From Spirillospora albida (GTDB lineage Bacteria > Actinomycetota > Actinomycetes > Streptosporangiales > Streptosporangiaceae): DNA of 64,000 nt. The position numbers and the translations under genes were made by a program. Location of the stretch: contig NZ_JOFJ01000006.1 of NCBI RefSeq assembly GCF_000718255.1, forward strand, positions 124,001 through 188,000, read 5' to 3'. Below, piece after piece: positions 39,963-53,965 of the stretch (the stretch's first letter is position 1; every line of letters starts with the position of its first letter). The notes under the pieces are model-generated. The model was not told the DNA's origin. It ran no database searches and saw only the letters and a program-made list of their open reading frames with translations.

Positions 39963-40793
39963 TCAGGCGGCCGGCGTGGTGGTGCGCTGCGACGCGTAAC
40001 CCCGCGCGCGGCGCTCCACCCGGCGGCGTGTCACCCACAGGCCGGCCGGGATGCCGGCGCGGCGGAGCGCGCCCGGCACGAGCGTGTAGCCGAACGCGCC
40101 GGTGCGGAGCAGGAACCACAGGACCCGGTCGCGCCTCGGGCCCCACTCCAGGCCGTACTGGTCGCGGATGCGGGGCGGGAGCAGGCCCGTGGTGATGAAG
40201 CGGTTGAGCCAGAGGGCGGGCCACAGCAGCCGCAGCCTCCTCGGCCGCAGAACGGCCGCCGCCACCTCCCGCCCGGCGTCGCCGACCTCCAGCGTGGAGA
40301 TCATCTCGTCCATGTAGGCGCGGAACGCGCCGATGTCGGCGGGCTGCAGGTCCGGCGGGCAGCCGAGGACGTCCGCGATGAACCGGGCCTGGTCGATGTA
40401 GGCGGCGGCGAGGTCCCCGCTGGGGCGGCGCAGGACCTCCTCGTAGACGAACAGGGCCGCGTCGATCAGCGTCGCGTTCACCCACACCTGCAGGTCGGGG
40501 TCGTTGCCGGAGTAACCGGGGCCGGTGATCCGCTCGTGCGCCCTCCGGATCGCGCGGCCCATCCGCTCGGCCTCCTCGGGGGTGCCGAACGTGACGATCA
40601 TGAGGAAGTCGAGGGTGCCGAACAGCCGGTCCAGGGGGCGTTCCCGCACGTCGCTGTGGTCGGCGACGCCCTGCGCCACGCGCGGGTGGGCGACCTGGAG
40701 CATGAGCGCCCGGCCGGCGGCGAGCATGACCGCGGGCTCGGCGGCGACCCGCCGCAGGACGGTCCGGTCGGGGACGTGGAGGGTGGACGTCAT
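39963..40793 (-). CDS. MpaB/DUF2236-family putative heme oxygenase
   Basis: The 276-residue protein matches the DUF2236 family related to rubber oxygenase Lcp and fungal MpaB. The conserved elements are MLQVAHPRVAQGVADHS, the HERITGPGYSGNDPDLQVW region and WVNATLIDAAL; the His residues are candidate heme ligands. A Trp/Leu-rich segment near residue 190 may contact membrane. It is convergent with mshC. Substrate unknown. Confidence 0.85.
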   Translation of the reverse strand: MTSTLHVPDRTVLRRVAAEPAVMLAAGRALMLQVAHPRVAQGVADHSDVRERPLDRLFGTLDFLMIVTFGTPEEAERMGRAIRRAHERITGPGYSGNDPDLQVWVNATLIDAALFVYEEVLRRPSGDLAAAYIDQARFIADVLGCPPDLQPADIGAFRAYMDEMISTLEVGDAGREVAAAVLRPRRLRLLWPALWLNRFITTGLLPPRIRDQYGLEWGPRRDRVLWFLLRTGAFGYTLVPGALRRAGIPAGLWVTRRRVERRARGYASQRTTTPAA

Positions 40794-40898
40794 GGGGACC
40801 CCTTCCGTCGGGCACGGAGTGAGCAGCCGCTTTCGCGCCGCCCCCAGACTACCTATTGACCACGCGTCAACAAGAGGGGCCGCCGGGAAGGAGGGAGG

Positions 40899-41744
40899 TC
40901 AGTCGTCCGGATCGCGGCGGCGCAGGTACCGCTCGAACTCCCGCGCGATCGCGTCTCCGCTGGCCTCGGGCAGCTCCGTGGCGTCCTTCTGCTCCTCCAG
41001 CGTGCGGACGTACTCGGCGACCTCCGAGTCCTCCTCGGCGAGCTCGTTGACGCCGTTCTCCCAGGCCCGCGCCTCCTCGGGCAGCTCGCCCAGCGGGACG
41101 GTCACGTCCAGGACGTCCTCCACCCGGCGCAGGAGCGCGAGGGTCGCCTTCGGGGACGGCGGCGCCGACACGTAATGCGGGACGGACGCCCACAGCGACA
41201 CCGTGTCGAGCCCCGCGGTGCCGCACGCGTCCTGGAGCACGCCGAGGATCCCGGTCGGGCCCTCGTACGTCGCGGGCTCGAGGTGCAGGGTGCCGACCAC
41301 GGTGGGCCGCGAGGCCGCGCCCGTCACCGGCACCGGGCGGGTGTGCGGCGAGTCCGCGAGCAGCGCGCCCAGCAGGACGACGTTGCGCACCTCCAGCTCG
41401 ATCATCAGCCCGACCAGCTCGCGGCAGAACGACCGCCAGCGCATGTTCGGCTCGATGCCGTGGATCAGCACGACGTCGCGGCCGGTGGGCAGGCGCGCGT
41501 ACGAGACGCGGGTCGTCGGCCAGGTGACGCCGCGGGTCTCCCCGTCCACCATCTCGACGAGCGGGCGGGTCACCTGGAAGTCGTAGTAGTCGTCGGGGTC
41601 GAGCTCGGCGATCGGCACCGCGTCCCAGGTGGTCTCCAGGTGGCGGATCACGCCGCTGGCGGCCTCACCGGCGTCGTTCCAGCCTTCGAAGGCGGCCACG
41701 AGCACCGGATCCACGAGTTCGGGCACGCTCTCCAGCTCGACCAC
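40899..41744 (-). CDS. PAC2-family protein
   Basis: The 281-residue protein belongs to the PAC2 (proteasome assembly chaperone 2-like) family common in actinobacteria; Rv2125 of M. tuberculosis is a structural representative. Signatures are AAFEGWNDAGEAASG, VLIHGIEPNMRWRSF and LGALLADSPHTRP, with an acidic C-terminal tail. It starts at a GTG. It lies between mshC and metH as in mycobacteria. A link to proteasome assembly is suggested by name and neighbourhood only. Confidence 0.9.
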   Translation of the reverse strand: MVELESVPELVDPVLVAAFEGWNDAGEAASGVIRHLETTWDAVPIAELDPDDYYDFQVTRPLVEMVDGETRGVTWPTTRVSYARLPTGRDVVLIHGIEPNMRWRSFCRELVGLMIELEVRNVVLLGALLADSPHTRPVPVTGAASRPTVVGTLHLEPATYEGPTGILGVLQDACGTAGLDTVSLWASVPHYVSAPPSPKATLALLRRVEDVLDVTVPLGELPEEARAWENGVNELAEEDSEVAEYVRTLEEQKDATELPEASGDAIAREFERYLRRRDPDD

Positions 41745-41923
41745 GCGCTGTCTCCTTCCGACGTCGCGTACAGCACCACCGGGGGGACCGGAATTCCCGG
41801 GGCGGGGTCCCCGGGCATCATGATCGGTGGCTGCCAGCCTACGTCCTGAATACGGCGTACCCCGCCCGCTCGCGGCCAGACTCCCGCCGCGTACGCCCGC
41901 GGCGGAACCGGGTCACGATCCGG

Positions 41924-42382
41924 TCACTTGCCGTCCGTCGTGTGGACGATCAGAACGTCGCACGGGGACCGGTGCGACAGGTTCTGCGGCACGGACCCGA
42001 GGATGCGGCCCGCCAGGCTGTTCAGCCCGCGGTTCCCGATCACCAGCAGCTCCACGCCCCGCTCCTTGGCCAGCTTCGACAGCACGTCGACGGCGTCGCC
42101 CTCGATCGCGACCTGCTCGATGTCGGTGGCGCCGGCCGCGATCGCGCGCTCCCTCGCCGCCCGCAGCGCGTCGTCCGCGGGGGTGGAGCCCTGCACCTTG
42201 TAGGCGAGGTCCCCGAGGCGGTCCGCGGCGCTGAGCCGCTCGCGCTCGGGCATCGGGCTGTAGGCGGACGCGAGCAGCAGGGTGGCGCCGGTGGCGGCGG
42301 CCACCTGCGCGGCCCTGTCGACCGCGCGGAACGAGGAGTCCGAGCCGTCGGTGCCGACGAGAACGATGCGGTATGCGCTCAT
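41924..42382 (-). CDS. Universal stress protein (UspA family)
   Basis: The 152-residue protein has the UspA fold with the ATP-binding motif at the C-terminus: GNRGLNSLAGRILGSVPQNL then CDVLIVHT. The N-terminal IVLVGTDGSDSS is also typical. ATG at 42382 has an AAGGAGCGG ribosome binding site. It is divergent from metH and followed, after a 179-base gap with GC-rich hairpins, by the PAC2 gene. Confidence 0.92.
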   Translation of the reverse strand: MSAYRIVLVGTDGSDSSFRAVDRAAQVAAATGATLLLASAYSPMPERERLSAADRLGDLAYKVQGSTPADDALRAARERAIAAGATDIEQVAIEGDAVDVLSKLAKERGVELLVIGNRGLNSLAGRILGSVPQNLSHRSPCDVLIVHTTDGK

Positions 42383-42502
42383 GCCGCTCCTTACCGGTTG
42401 GTATTTTCCGGGCACGCTATCGGTCCGGCGACCCTTCCGTCACTGTCTCTTCGCACACCTTGTCCGGTTCTGCGGCGTCCATCAGGGGACACGGCCCGTC
42501 CG

Positions 42503-42547
42503 ACATGTGGACCTCGCGGGGGAGGCGCGCGCCCGCGCGGATAAGCT
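42503..42547 (+). promoter_or_regulatory. metH promoter region sharing elements with mshC
   Basis: ACATGTGG (42503-42510) and GCGCGGATAAGCT (42535-42547) match the region upstream of mshC. TAAGCT is a likely -10 element eight bases before the ATG at 42556, giving a leaderless mRNA. I saw no cobalamin riboswitch elements. Confidence 0.5.
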
Positions 42548-42555
42548 GTGGCGCC

Positions 42556-46028
<3,473 letters not shown>

Positions 46029-46032
<4 letters not shown>

Positions 46033-46694
46033 GCGGCACGGCGCGGGGCGGCCTGCAGGCCGTGCTGTTCGACATGGACGGGCTGCTCATCGACTCCGAG
46101 CGGATCTGGCTGGAGGTCGAGGCCGAGGTCATGGCGTGGCTCGGCGGCGACTGGGGCCCCGAGCACCAGGAGAGGCTGGTCGGCGGCTCGCTGGCGGTCG
46201 CCGCCGCGTACATGCTGGCGCTCACCGGGGCGCCGGTGGCGCCGGAGGAGGTCGGCCGGCGCCTGGTGGACGGCATGTTCGACCGGCTCAGCACCTGCGT
46301 CCCGCTGATGCCGGGCGCGAAGGAGCTGCTCGCGGGGGTGCGGGACGCGGGAGTGCCGGCCGCGCTGGTGTCGTCCAGCCACCGGCGGCTGCTCGAGCCG
46401 GTGCTGGACGCGATCGGCCGCGAGCACTTCGCGTTCACCCTCGCCGGTGACGAGGTGACCCGCACCAAGCCCGATCCGGAGCCGTACCTCACGGCCGCCG
46501 CCCGCCTCGGCGCCGACCCGCGCCGCTGCGTCGTCCTGGAGGACTCCCCGAACGGCGTCGCGGCGGGGGAGGCGGCCGGCTGCGCCACCGTCGCGGTCCC
46601 CGGCGTCCTCCCGATCCCGGACGCGCCGGGACGCACCGTGGTCGGGTCGCTGCGCGAGGTGAGCGTCGCGCGCCTCGCCGACCTGGCGGCCTGA
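46029..46694 (+). CDS. HAD-superfamily phosphatase
   Basis: The 221-residue hydrolase has FDMDGLLIDSE with the nucleophilic Asp, VSSSHRRL (motif II), TKPDPEPY with the Lys, and VLEDSPNGVAA. The cap is helical, as in beta-phosphoglucomutase-like phosphatases. Its GTG overlaps the metH stop as GTGA, so it is coupled to methionine synthase. Substrate unknown. Confidence 0.9.
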
Positions 46695-46883
46695 CGCCCC
46701 CGCAGGTCATTTTGACGTCCAAACGTTGCCGGACGTTGATCTGACCGGCGCCCCGGTGTCACGCCGGAGGAGGAGGCGGGACGCGCGCGAACCCTTCCCC
46801 GGGAGGAGCGGCGGGGGCGCCCCGGCGTGTGACGATGGAAGCGGCAGCACTTTTCGGGCGGCATGGACGGAGTGAGGGCCGGC

Positions 46884-47303
46884 ATGAGCGACGCAGCCAT
46901 CTTCGCGATCAGCCTCGGGGTCACCCTGGCGGGGCTGGTGATCAGCTGGGGCGTGGCCCGGCGCCGCGGCGCCGCGCCGGGACTGCGGGGCGCGGCGCTG
47001 TCGCTCGTCCCGCTCGCGGCGGCGCTGACCGGGGTGACGGAGTTCCTCGTCGACCTGGCCTTCAGCCCGACGCGGTGGGCGGGCGTCGCGGTCGCGGGGC
47101 TCGCCGTCGTGCTGTACCTGACGTCGGGCGCCATGCTGAGCCGCCGTGCGAAGGCGGGCGGGGCGCCGGCCGCCGGCGGCGGGGCCGGGCGCAAGGCCGC
47201 GGGGCGCGCGGCGAAGCCGAAGGGCGCCGTCGAACCGGCGGGGGCGGTCGATCCCGATCTCGCCGAGATCGAGCAGATCCTGAAGAACCGCGGCATCCAG
47301 TGA
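46884..47303 (+). CDS. Small membrane protein with basic tail
   Basis: The 139-residue protein has three hydrophobic helices (IFAISLGVTLAGLVISWGV, then LSLVPLAAALTGVTEFLV and GVAVAGLAVVLYLTSGAML), a Gly/Ala/Lys-rich linker and a conserved-looking end DPDLAEIEQILKNRGIQ. The ATG at 46884 follows GGAGTGAGGG; an ATG at 46863 is possible. No family recognised. Confidence 0.7.
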   Translation: MSDAAIFAISLGVTLAGLVISWGVARRRGAAPGLRGAALSLVPLAAALTGVTEFLVDLAFSPTRWAGVAVAGLAVVLYLTSGAMLSRRAKAGGAPAAGGGAGRKAAGRAAKPKGAVEPAGAVDPDLAEIEQILKNRGIQ

Positions 47304-47308
47304 CCTCT

Positions 47309-47365
47309 CGCCGGCGGGCTCCCGCCGGCGTCCGGGCCGCTTCCCCGACCACGGGGGAGCGGCCC
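47309..47365 (+). terminator. Two adjacent hairpins after the small membrane protein gene
   Basis: 47309-47318 can pair with 47321-47330 (9-10 bp), and 47334-47346 pairs with 47353-47365 (13 bp with one T-G pair, 6-base loop). They directly follow the stop at 47303 and probably end transcription before the opp operon. Confidence 0.65.
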
Positions 47366-47739
47366 GTCCGGCTGTTTCTCCGGCCTCCCTCGTCTTCGCC
47401 GGGATGATCGGTATCGGATCGGACTCGTTCCGGTAAAGCTTTCCGGGTCGCCGGGGGTGGAGCGGTGCGAGCACCCCCGTACCGAACGTACGATTTGCGC
47501 GATTTCTCGGTTCTGTTTGGTGTGCACGTGTGCCGCAGATGACGACGAGATCACAAGTCAGATACGGGTACTGGCGGAGACGGCTTCACCGATGGACAGT
47601 CATGCCCGAAGGACTACGTTGCCTTCAGCAAAACGCGGCGTAACGGGCATGCGGCCAGGGGATGATCTCCGCCATGGCCTGTCGTGTGCGCCCGCGGCGG
47701 CATGACTTGACCAGTGGCCGGACGTAGGAGGTATCGAGC
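47366..47739 (+). promoter_or_regulatory. Upstream region of the second opp operon
   Basis: This stretch has no credible gene and a lower GC content than its neighbours. It contains CGTAC-CGAAC-GTACG (47478-47492), a perfect 5-5-5 inverted repeat that could be an operator. A strong AGGAGGT (47726-47732) precedes the GTG of the first transporter gene by seven bases. I could not fix a promoter. Confidence 0.4.
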
Positions 47740-48744
47740 GTGACCGCACCGATCGAGGTGTCCGGTTCTGAGGCGGAGGCCCAGCCGGACGCCGTCCTTG
47801 CGGGCATGGAACGCAAGGCGATCCAGGGTCGTTCCCTCGGCCAGATCGCGTGGCTCCGGCTCAAGCGCGACAAGGTGGCCCTCAGCGGCGGCGCGTTCGT
47901 GCTGCTCCTGATCTTCCTGTCGCTCCCCGGCGTCACCGGCCTCGTCGCCGGCTGGCTGGGCAGTCCGCCGAACGACTTCCACCAGAACCTGATCGACCCC
48001 ACGCTCGGCGGTCCGCTGGAGCCCCTCGGCGGCATCAGCGCCGAGCACATCTTCGGCCTCGAGCCGATCAACGGCCGCGACCTGTTCAGCCGCGTCCTGT
48101 ACGGCGCGCGGGTGTCGCTGCTCATCGGCGTCCTCGCCACGATGGTGTCGGTCGTGATCGGCACGGTCATGGGCATCACCGCCGGCTACTTCGGCGGCTG
48201 GGTGGACACGCTGATCGCCCGCACCATGGACGTGTTCCTCGCCTTCCCGCTGGTGCTCTTCGCGATCTCGCTCGTCGGCGTGATCCCGCGCGACCTGTTC
48301 GGGCTGACCGGCAACAACCTGCGGATCGCGATCCTGGTGTTCATCATCGGGTTCTTCAACTGGCCCTACATCGGCCGGATCATCCGCGGCCAGACGATGT
48401 CGCTGCGCGAGCGCGAGTTCGTCGACGCGGCGCGCAGCATGGGCGCCCGGAACTCCACCATCCTGTTCAAGGAGATCCTGCCGAACCTGGTCGCGCCGGT
48501 GCTGGTGTACGCCACGCTCCTGATCCCGACCAACATCCTGTTCGAGGCCGCGCTGTCGTTCCTCGGCGTGGGCATCAACCCGCCCGACCCCTCGTGGGGC
48601 GGGATGCTGTCCCAGGCCACCGAGCTGTACTCGGTCGCCCCTCACTTCGTTATCGTCCCCGGGCTCGCGATCTTCGTCACCGTTCTGGCCTTCAACCTGT
48701 TCGGCGACGGACTCCGCGACGCTCTGGACCCACGGGCCCGATGA
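47740..48744 (+). CDS. Oligopeptide-type ABC transporter permease (OppC-like)
   Basis: The 334-residue permease has an N-terminal cytoplasmic tail (ERKAIQGRSLGQIAWLRLKR), a long first loop, EPINGRDLFSRVLYGARVS typical of OppC, and the EFVDAARSMGARNSTILFKE coupling loop. About six helices. It starts at a GTG with AGGAGGT and is the first gene of a five-gene operon (permease, binding protein, permease, two ATPases), an uncommon order. Confidence 0.92.
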   Translation: MTAPIEVSGSEAEAQPDAVLAGMERKAIQGRSLGQIAWLRLKRDKVALSGGAFVLLLIFLSLPGVTGLVAGWLGSPPNDFHQNLIDPTLGGPLEPLGGISAEHIFGLEPINGRDLFSRVLYGARVSLLIGVLATMVSVVIGTVMGITAGYFGGWVDTLIARTMDVFLAFPLVLFAISLVGVIPRDLFGLTGNNLRIAILVFIIGFFNWPYIGRIIRGQTMSLREREFVDAARSMGARNSTILFKEILPNLVAPVLVYATLLIPTNILFEAALSFLGVGINPPDPSWGGMLSQATELYSVAPHFVIVPGLAIFVTVLAFNLFGDGLRDALDPRAR

Positions 48745-48778
48745 CCCCGGCAACGTCCGGTATTACGAAAGGGAATCA

Positions 48779-50536
48779 ATGAAATCTCCCAAGGTGGTGG
48801 CCAGCACGGCGGCTGGGCTCGTCGCCCTGAGCCTCGGGCTGTCCGCCTGCGGCGGCGGTGACGACGACAACGGCGGCGGCAGCGGCGACGCCAAGTTCGA
48901 CGCCGGATCGACCGGCATCGTGAACGCGTCCACCCAGAAGGGTGGCACGCTCAAGATGGCGCAGCCGGACGACTTCGACTCGCTCGACCCGGCCGACATG
49001 TACTACGCCTACGCGCTCAACTTCGCGCGGCTGTACTCCCGCAACCTGCTGACCTACACCTCCAAGCCGGGCGACGCGGGCACCGCGATGTCGCCTGACC
49101 TGGCCGAGGGCCTGGGCGTCCCGTCCGACGGCAGCAAGACGTGGACGTACAAGCTCAAGCGGGGCATGAAGTACGAGGACGGCACCGAGATCAAGGCGCA
49201 GGACATCAAGTACGCGGTCGCGCGCACGTTCGACCGCAGCGTCCTGCACAACGGCCCGTCCTACTTCACGCAGCTGCTGGACGCCGAGGGCTACAAGGGT
49301 CCGTTCAAGGACAAGAACCTCGACAACTTCAAGGGCGTCGAGACCCCCGACGACTACACCGTCGTGTTCAAGCTGAAGGCCCCCTTCAGCGAGTTCGACT
49401 ACGTCGTCGGCTTCTCCGGCCAGACCGCCCCGGTCCCCGCGGCCAAGGACACCGGTGCCCGCTACGGCATGCACCCGGTCTCCAGCGGCCCGTACAAGCT
49501 CGAGGGCGACTACCAGGCGAAGAAGGGCGGCGTCTGGGTCCGCAACCCCAACTGGGACCCGGCCACCGACCCGAACCGCAAGGCGCTGCCCGACCGCATC
49601 GAGGTCCAGTCCGGCCTGAAGGCCGATGAGATCGACAACCGCCTCGAGAAGGGCGACGTTCACGTCGACCTGCCCGGTTCGGGTGTGCAGGCGGCCGCCC
49701 GCCAGCGGATCCTCACCAACCCGAAGCTGAAGGCGAACGCGGACAACCCGCTGGCCGGCTTCCACTGGTACATCCCGATCAACGTCAAGACCATCCCGAA
49801 CCTCGAGTGCCGCAAGGCCATCGTGTACGCCGCGGACCGCTCCGCGATGTACCGCGCCTACGGCGGCGAGGTCGGCGGCGAGGTCTCGACCTCGATCCAG
49901 CCGCCGAACGTCGCGGGCCGAGAGAAGGGCACCGACCTCTACACGAAGGCGGACCCGAACTTCACCGGCGACCCGACGCAGGCCAAGGCCGCGCTGGCCA
50001 AGTGCGGGAAGCCGAACGGCTTCTCCACCACCATGGTGTTCCGCAGCGACCGCCCGAAGGAGAAGGCGACCGCCGAGGCGCTCAAGCAGTCCCTCGACAA
50101 GGTCGGCATCAAGCTGGAGCTCCAGGGCTTCCCGTCGGGCACCTACACCAACGAGCAGTTCGGCTCGCCGAAGTTCGTCGCCAAGAACAACGTCGGCCTC
50201 GGCACCTACGGCTGGGCGCCCGACTGGAACACCGGCTACGGCTACCTGCAGCCCATCTCTGACGGCAAGGCGATCGTCGACACCGGCAACGCCAACCCCG
50301 AAGAGCTGAACGACCCGGCGGTCAACAAGATGTGGAACGACGTCGTGTCGGTCCAGGACCCGGCCGCGCGCGCGAAGACCTACAACGAGATCGACCACAA
50401 GATCCGTGAGCAGGCCGCGATCCTGCCGAACGTGTACGCCAAGTCGCTGCTCTTCCGCCCGGCGAACCTGACGAACGTCTACTTCCACGCGGGCTACGGC
50501 ATGTACGACTACGTCAACCTCGGCGTCAAGGGCTGA
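48779..50536 (+). CDS. Oligopeptide-type ABC transporter substrate-binding lipoprotein (OppA-like)
   Basis: The 585-residue lipoprotein has a signal peptide with lipobox LSACG (Cys24), an Asp/Gly-rich linker, and the SBP_bac_5 fold: GGTLKMAQPDDFDSLDPADM, TYKLKRGMKYEDGTEIKAQD and DPTQAKAALAKCGKPNG. It captures peptides or similar ligands outside the membrane. A strong hairpin follows the gene, which would let it be made in excess over the permease and ATPases. Ligand specificity not predictable. Confidence 0.93.
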   Translation: MKSPKVVASTAAGLVALSLGLSACGGGDDDNGGGSGDAKFDAGSTGIVNASTQKGGTLKMAQPDDFDSLDPADMYYAYALNFARLYSRNLLTYTSKPGDAGTAMSPDLAEGLGVPSDGSKTWTYKLKRGMKYEDGTEIKAQDIKYAVARTFDRSVLHNGPSYFTQLLDAEGYKGPFKDKNLDNFKGVETPDDYTVVFKLKAPFSEFDYVVGFSGQTAPVPAAKDTGARYGMHPVSSGPYKLEGDYQAKKGGVWVRNPNWDPATDPNRKALPDRIEVQSGLKADEIDNRLEKGDVHVDLPGSGVQAAARQRILTNPKLKANADNPLAGFHWYIPINVKTIPNLECRKAIVYAADRSAMYRAYGGEVGGEVSTSIQPPNVAGREKGTDLYTKADPNFTGDPTQAKAALAKCGKPNGFSTTMVFRSDRPKEKATAEALKQSLDKVGIKLELQGFPSGTYTNEQFGSPKFVAKNNVGLGTYGWAPDWNTGYGYLQPISDGKAIVDTGNANPEELNDPAVNKMWNDVVSVQDPAARAKTYNEIDHKIREQAAILPNVYAKSLLFRPANLTNVYFHAGYGMYDYVNLGVKG

Positions 50537-50581
50537 CACGGCCGGATCCGAGCTACCTGAGAGAAGGCAGGTGAAGGCATA

Positions 50582-50616
50582 GGGCGGCCGCCGGGGGAAC
50601 CCCCCGGCGGCCGCCC
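50582..50616 (+). terminator. Intercistronic hairpin between oppA and oppB
   Basis: 50582-50597 pairs perfectly with 50601-50616 (16 bp, 3-base loop) between the binding-protein and permease genes. Without a U-tract it is likely a partial terminator or an RNA stabiliser, as seen in many binding-protein operons. Confidence 0.75.
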
Positions 50617-50628
50617 GGGCCGGACACT

Positions 50629-51627
50629 GTGGTCGCATTCATTGTTCGCCGCCTGCTTGGCGCGGTGGGGTTGCTCCTCATCATCAGCGCGGTGACGTAC
50701 GCCATCTTCTTCCTTGTCCCGCGCGCCGCGGGCGTCTCCAGCGACGACATCGCGGGGCGCTTCGCCGGCAAGCAGCCGGACGCGGTCACCCTCGCCGCGA
50801 TCAAGGATCGGTTCGGGTTCGACGACCCGGTGCCGGTGCAGTACGGGAAGTTCATCAAGGGGATCGTCGTGGGGGACACCTACGACACCGGCACCGACAA
50901 GATCGACTGCCCGGCCCCCTGCATGGGCTATTCGTTCCGCACGAACCAGTCGGTGACGGAGCAGATCGTCGACCGCGCCCCCATCACTTTCATGATCGCG
51001 CTCGGTGCCGCGGTGCTGTGGGTGATCGCCGGTGTGTCCATCGGCGTCCTGTCCGCACTGCGCAGAGGCACGATCATCGACCGCGCCGCGATGGCCGTCG
51101 CGCTGGCCGGCGTGTCCCTGCCGGTCTTCTTCACCGGCCTGCTCTCGCTCGCGTTCGTCGTCCACAAATGGCAGTTGCTCCCCTCGGTCAACTACTCGGA
51201 CATCGGTGACAACCCGTTCAACCTGATCCTGCCGTGGATCTGCCTGGCGTTCCTCTACGCCGCGCTGTACGCGCGGCTCACCCGGGCGGGCATGCTGGAG
51301 ACGATGAACGAGGACTTCATCCGGACGGCCCGCGCGAAGGGCCTGCCGGAGCGCACGGTGGTCTTCAAGCACGGCCTGCGGGCCACGCTGACCCCGATCA
51401 TGACGGTCTTCGGCCTGGACGTCGGGCTGCTGCTCGGTGGCGCGATCATCACCGAGAAGACGTTCTCCATCCCCGGCCTCGGCCAGCTCGCCCTGGACGG
51501 CGTCTACCAGAGCGACCTGCCCGTCGTGCTCGGCGCGACGTTGACGGCCGCGCTGTTCATCGTGCTGGCCAACCTGGTCGTGGACATCCTGTACGGCGTG
51601 GTCGACCCGAGGGTGAGGCACAGCTGA
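50629..51627 (+). CDS. Oligopeptide-type ABC transporter permease (OppB-like)
   Basis: The 332-residue permease begins VAFIVRRLLGAVGLLLIIS and has RFGFDDPVPVQYGKFIKGI, a periplasmic loop with two Cys (DKIDCPAPCMGY), and the EDFIRTARAKGLPERTVVFK coupling loop before GLGQLALDGVY. Its GTG lies 12 bases after the intercistronic hairpin and no clear ribosome binding site is visible. The ATPase gene overlaps its stop. Confidence 0.92.
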   Translation: MVAFIVRRLLGAVGLLLIISAVTYAIFFLVPRAAGVSSDDIAGRFAGKQPDAVTLAAIKDRFGFDDPVPVQYGKFIKGIVVGDTYDTGTDKIDCPAPCMGYSFRTNQSVTEQIVDRAPITFMIALGAAVLWVIAGVSIGVLSALRRGTIIDRAAMAVALAGVSLPVFFTGLLSLAFVVHKWQLLPSVNYSDIGDNPFNLILPWICLAFLYAALYARLTRAGMLETMNEDFIRTARAKGLPERTVVFKHGLRATLTPIMTVFGLDVGLLLGGAIITEKTFSIPGLGQLALDGVYQSDLPVVLGATLTAALFIVLANLVVDILYGVVDPRVRHS

Positions 51628-52723
51628 TGGCGCGCAGGAACACCGGCGGCAAGCACGCCGCGGGGCTGGTCGACGACGTCGGCGCGCACGTCGCCGGCCG
51701 CACCCCCCCGAGCGCGTTCCTCGAGGTCCGCGACCTCAGGATCCACTTCCCGACCGACGACGGCCTGGTCAGGTCCGTCGACGGGCTCTCGTTCCGGCTC
51801 GAGCGCGGCAAGACCCTCGGCATCGTGGGCGAGTCGGGCTCCGGCAAGAGCGTGACCAGTCTCGGCATCCTCGGCCTGCACAACCGGCGCAACGCCACGG
51901 TGTCCGGCGAGATCTGGCTGGACGGCCAGGAGCTCGTGCACGCGTCCCCCGGGGACGTCCGCGCGCTGCGCGGCCGGAAGATGGCGATGATCTTCCAGGA
52001 CCCGCTGTCGGCGATGCACCCCTTCTACACGGTCGGCCACCAGATCGTGGAGGCCTACCGGGTGCACAACGACGTGTCCAAGCGGGTCGCGCGCAAGCAC
52101 GCGATCGACATGCTCGGCCGCGTCGGCATCCCCAAGCCGGACAAGCGGGTGGACGACTACCCACACCAGTTCTCCGGCGGCATGCGGCAGCGCGCGATGA
52201 TCGCGATGGCGCTGTCCTGCGACCCCGAGCTGCTGATCGCGGACGAGCCGACGACCGCGCTGGACGTGACCGTCCAGGCGCAGATCCTGGACCTGATCCG
52301 CGACCTGCAGCAGGAGTTCAACTCCGCGGTCATCATGATCACCCACGACCTGGGCGTGGTCGCCGAGCTGTCCGACGACATCCTCGTGATGTACGCGGGC
52401 CGGTGCGCCGAGTACGCCTCGGTCGACGACGCCTTCCACCGCCCGCTGCACCCCTACACCTGGGGCCTGCTCGGCTCGATGCCCCGGCTGGACCGGGAGC
52501 GCAGCGAGCGGCTCATGCCGATCAAGGGCACCCCGCCCAGCCTGATCAACGTGCCGTCGGGCTGCGCGTTCCATCCGCGCTGCGCGTACGGTGAGTTGAA
52601 CGGGGGCAGGAGCGAGACCGAGCGGCCGGAGCTGGTCGAGGTCGAGCCGGGCCACAAGGCGGCCTGCCATCTCTCTCTGCAGCAGCGGCGGGAGATCTGG
52701 GAATCCGAGATCCGGCCGAAGCT

Positions 52724-52727
<4 letters not shown>
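51627..52727 (+). CDS. Oligopeptide-type ABC transporter ATPase (OppD-like)
   Basis: The 366-residue ATPase has Walker A GESGSGKSV, MIFQDPLSAMHPFYTV, signature FSGGMRQR, LLIADEPTTALDVT and the switch His in ITHDLGV. The GCAFHPRCAYGEL segment and a later Cys form the usual C-terminal cluster site. Its ATG overlaps the previous stop (TGATG). Confidence 0.93.
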
Positions 52728-53914
<1,187 letters not shown>

Positions 53915-53923
53915 GCGATCCAG

Positions 53924-53963
53924 CGATGAAGACCCGGTCCCCGCGGGGGCCGGGTCTTCATCG
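53924..53963. terminator. Terminator between oppF and the convergent regulator
   Basis: 53924-53937 pairs perfectly with 53950-53963 (14 bp), with a GC-rich loop that can pair further. It lies ten bases after the oppF stop and three bases before the end of the convergent ArsR-type gene. Confidence 0.8.
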
Positions 53964-53965
53964 TC

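Noticed and set aside
42383..42555. Cobalamin riboswitch upstream of metH
   Set aside because: The gap is 173 bases, shows no B12-box-like sequence, and the likely -10 element eight bases from the ATG leaves no room for a leader.
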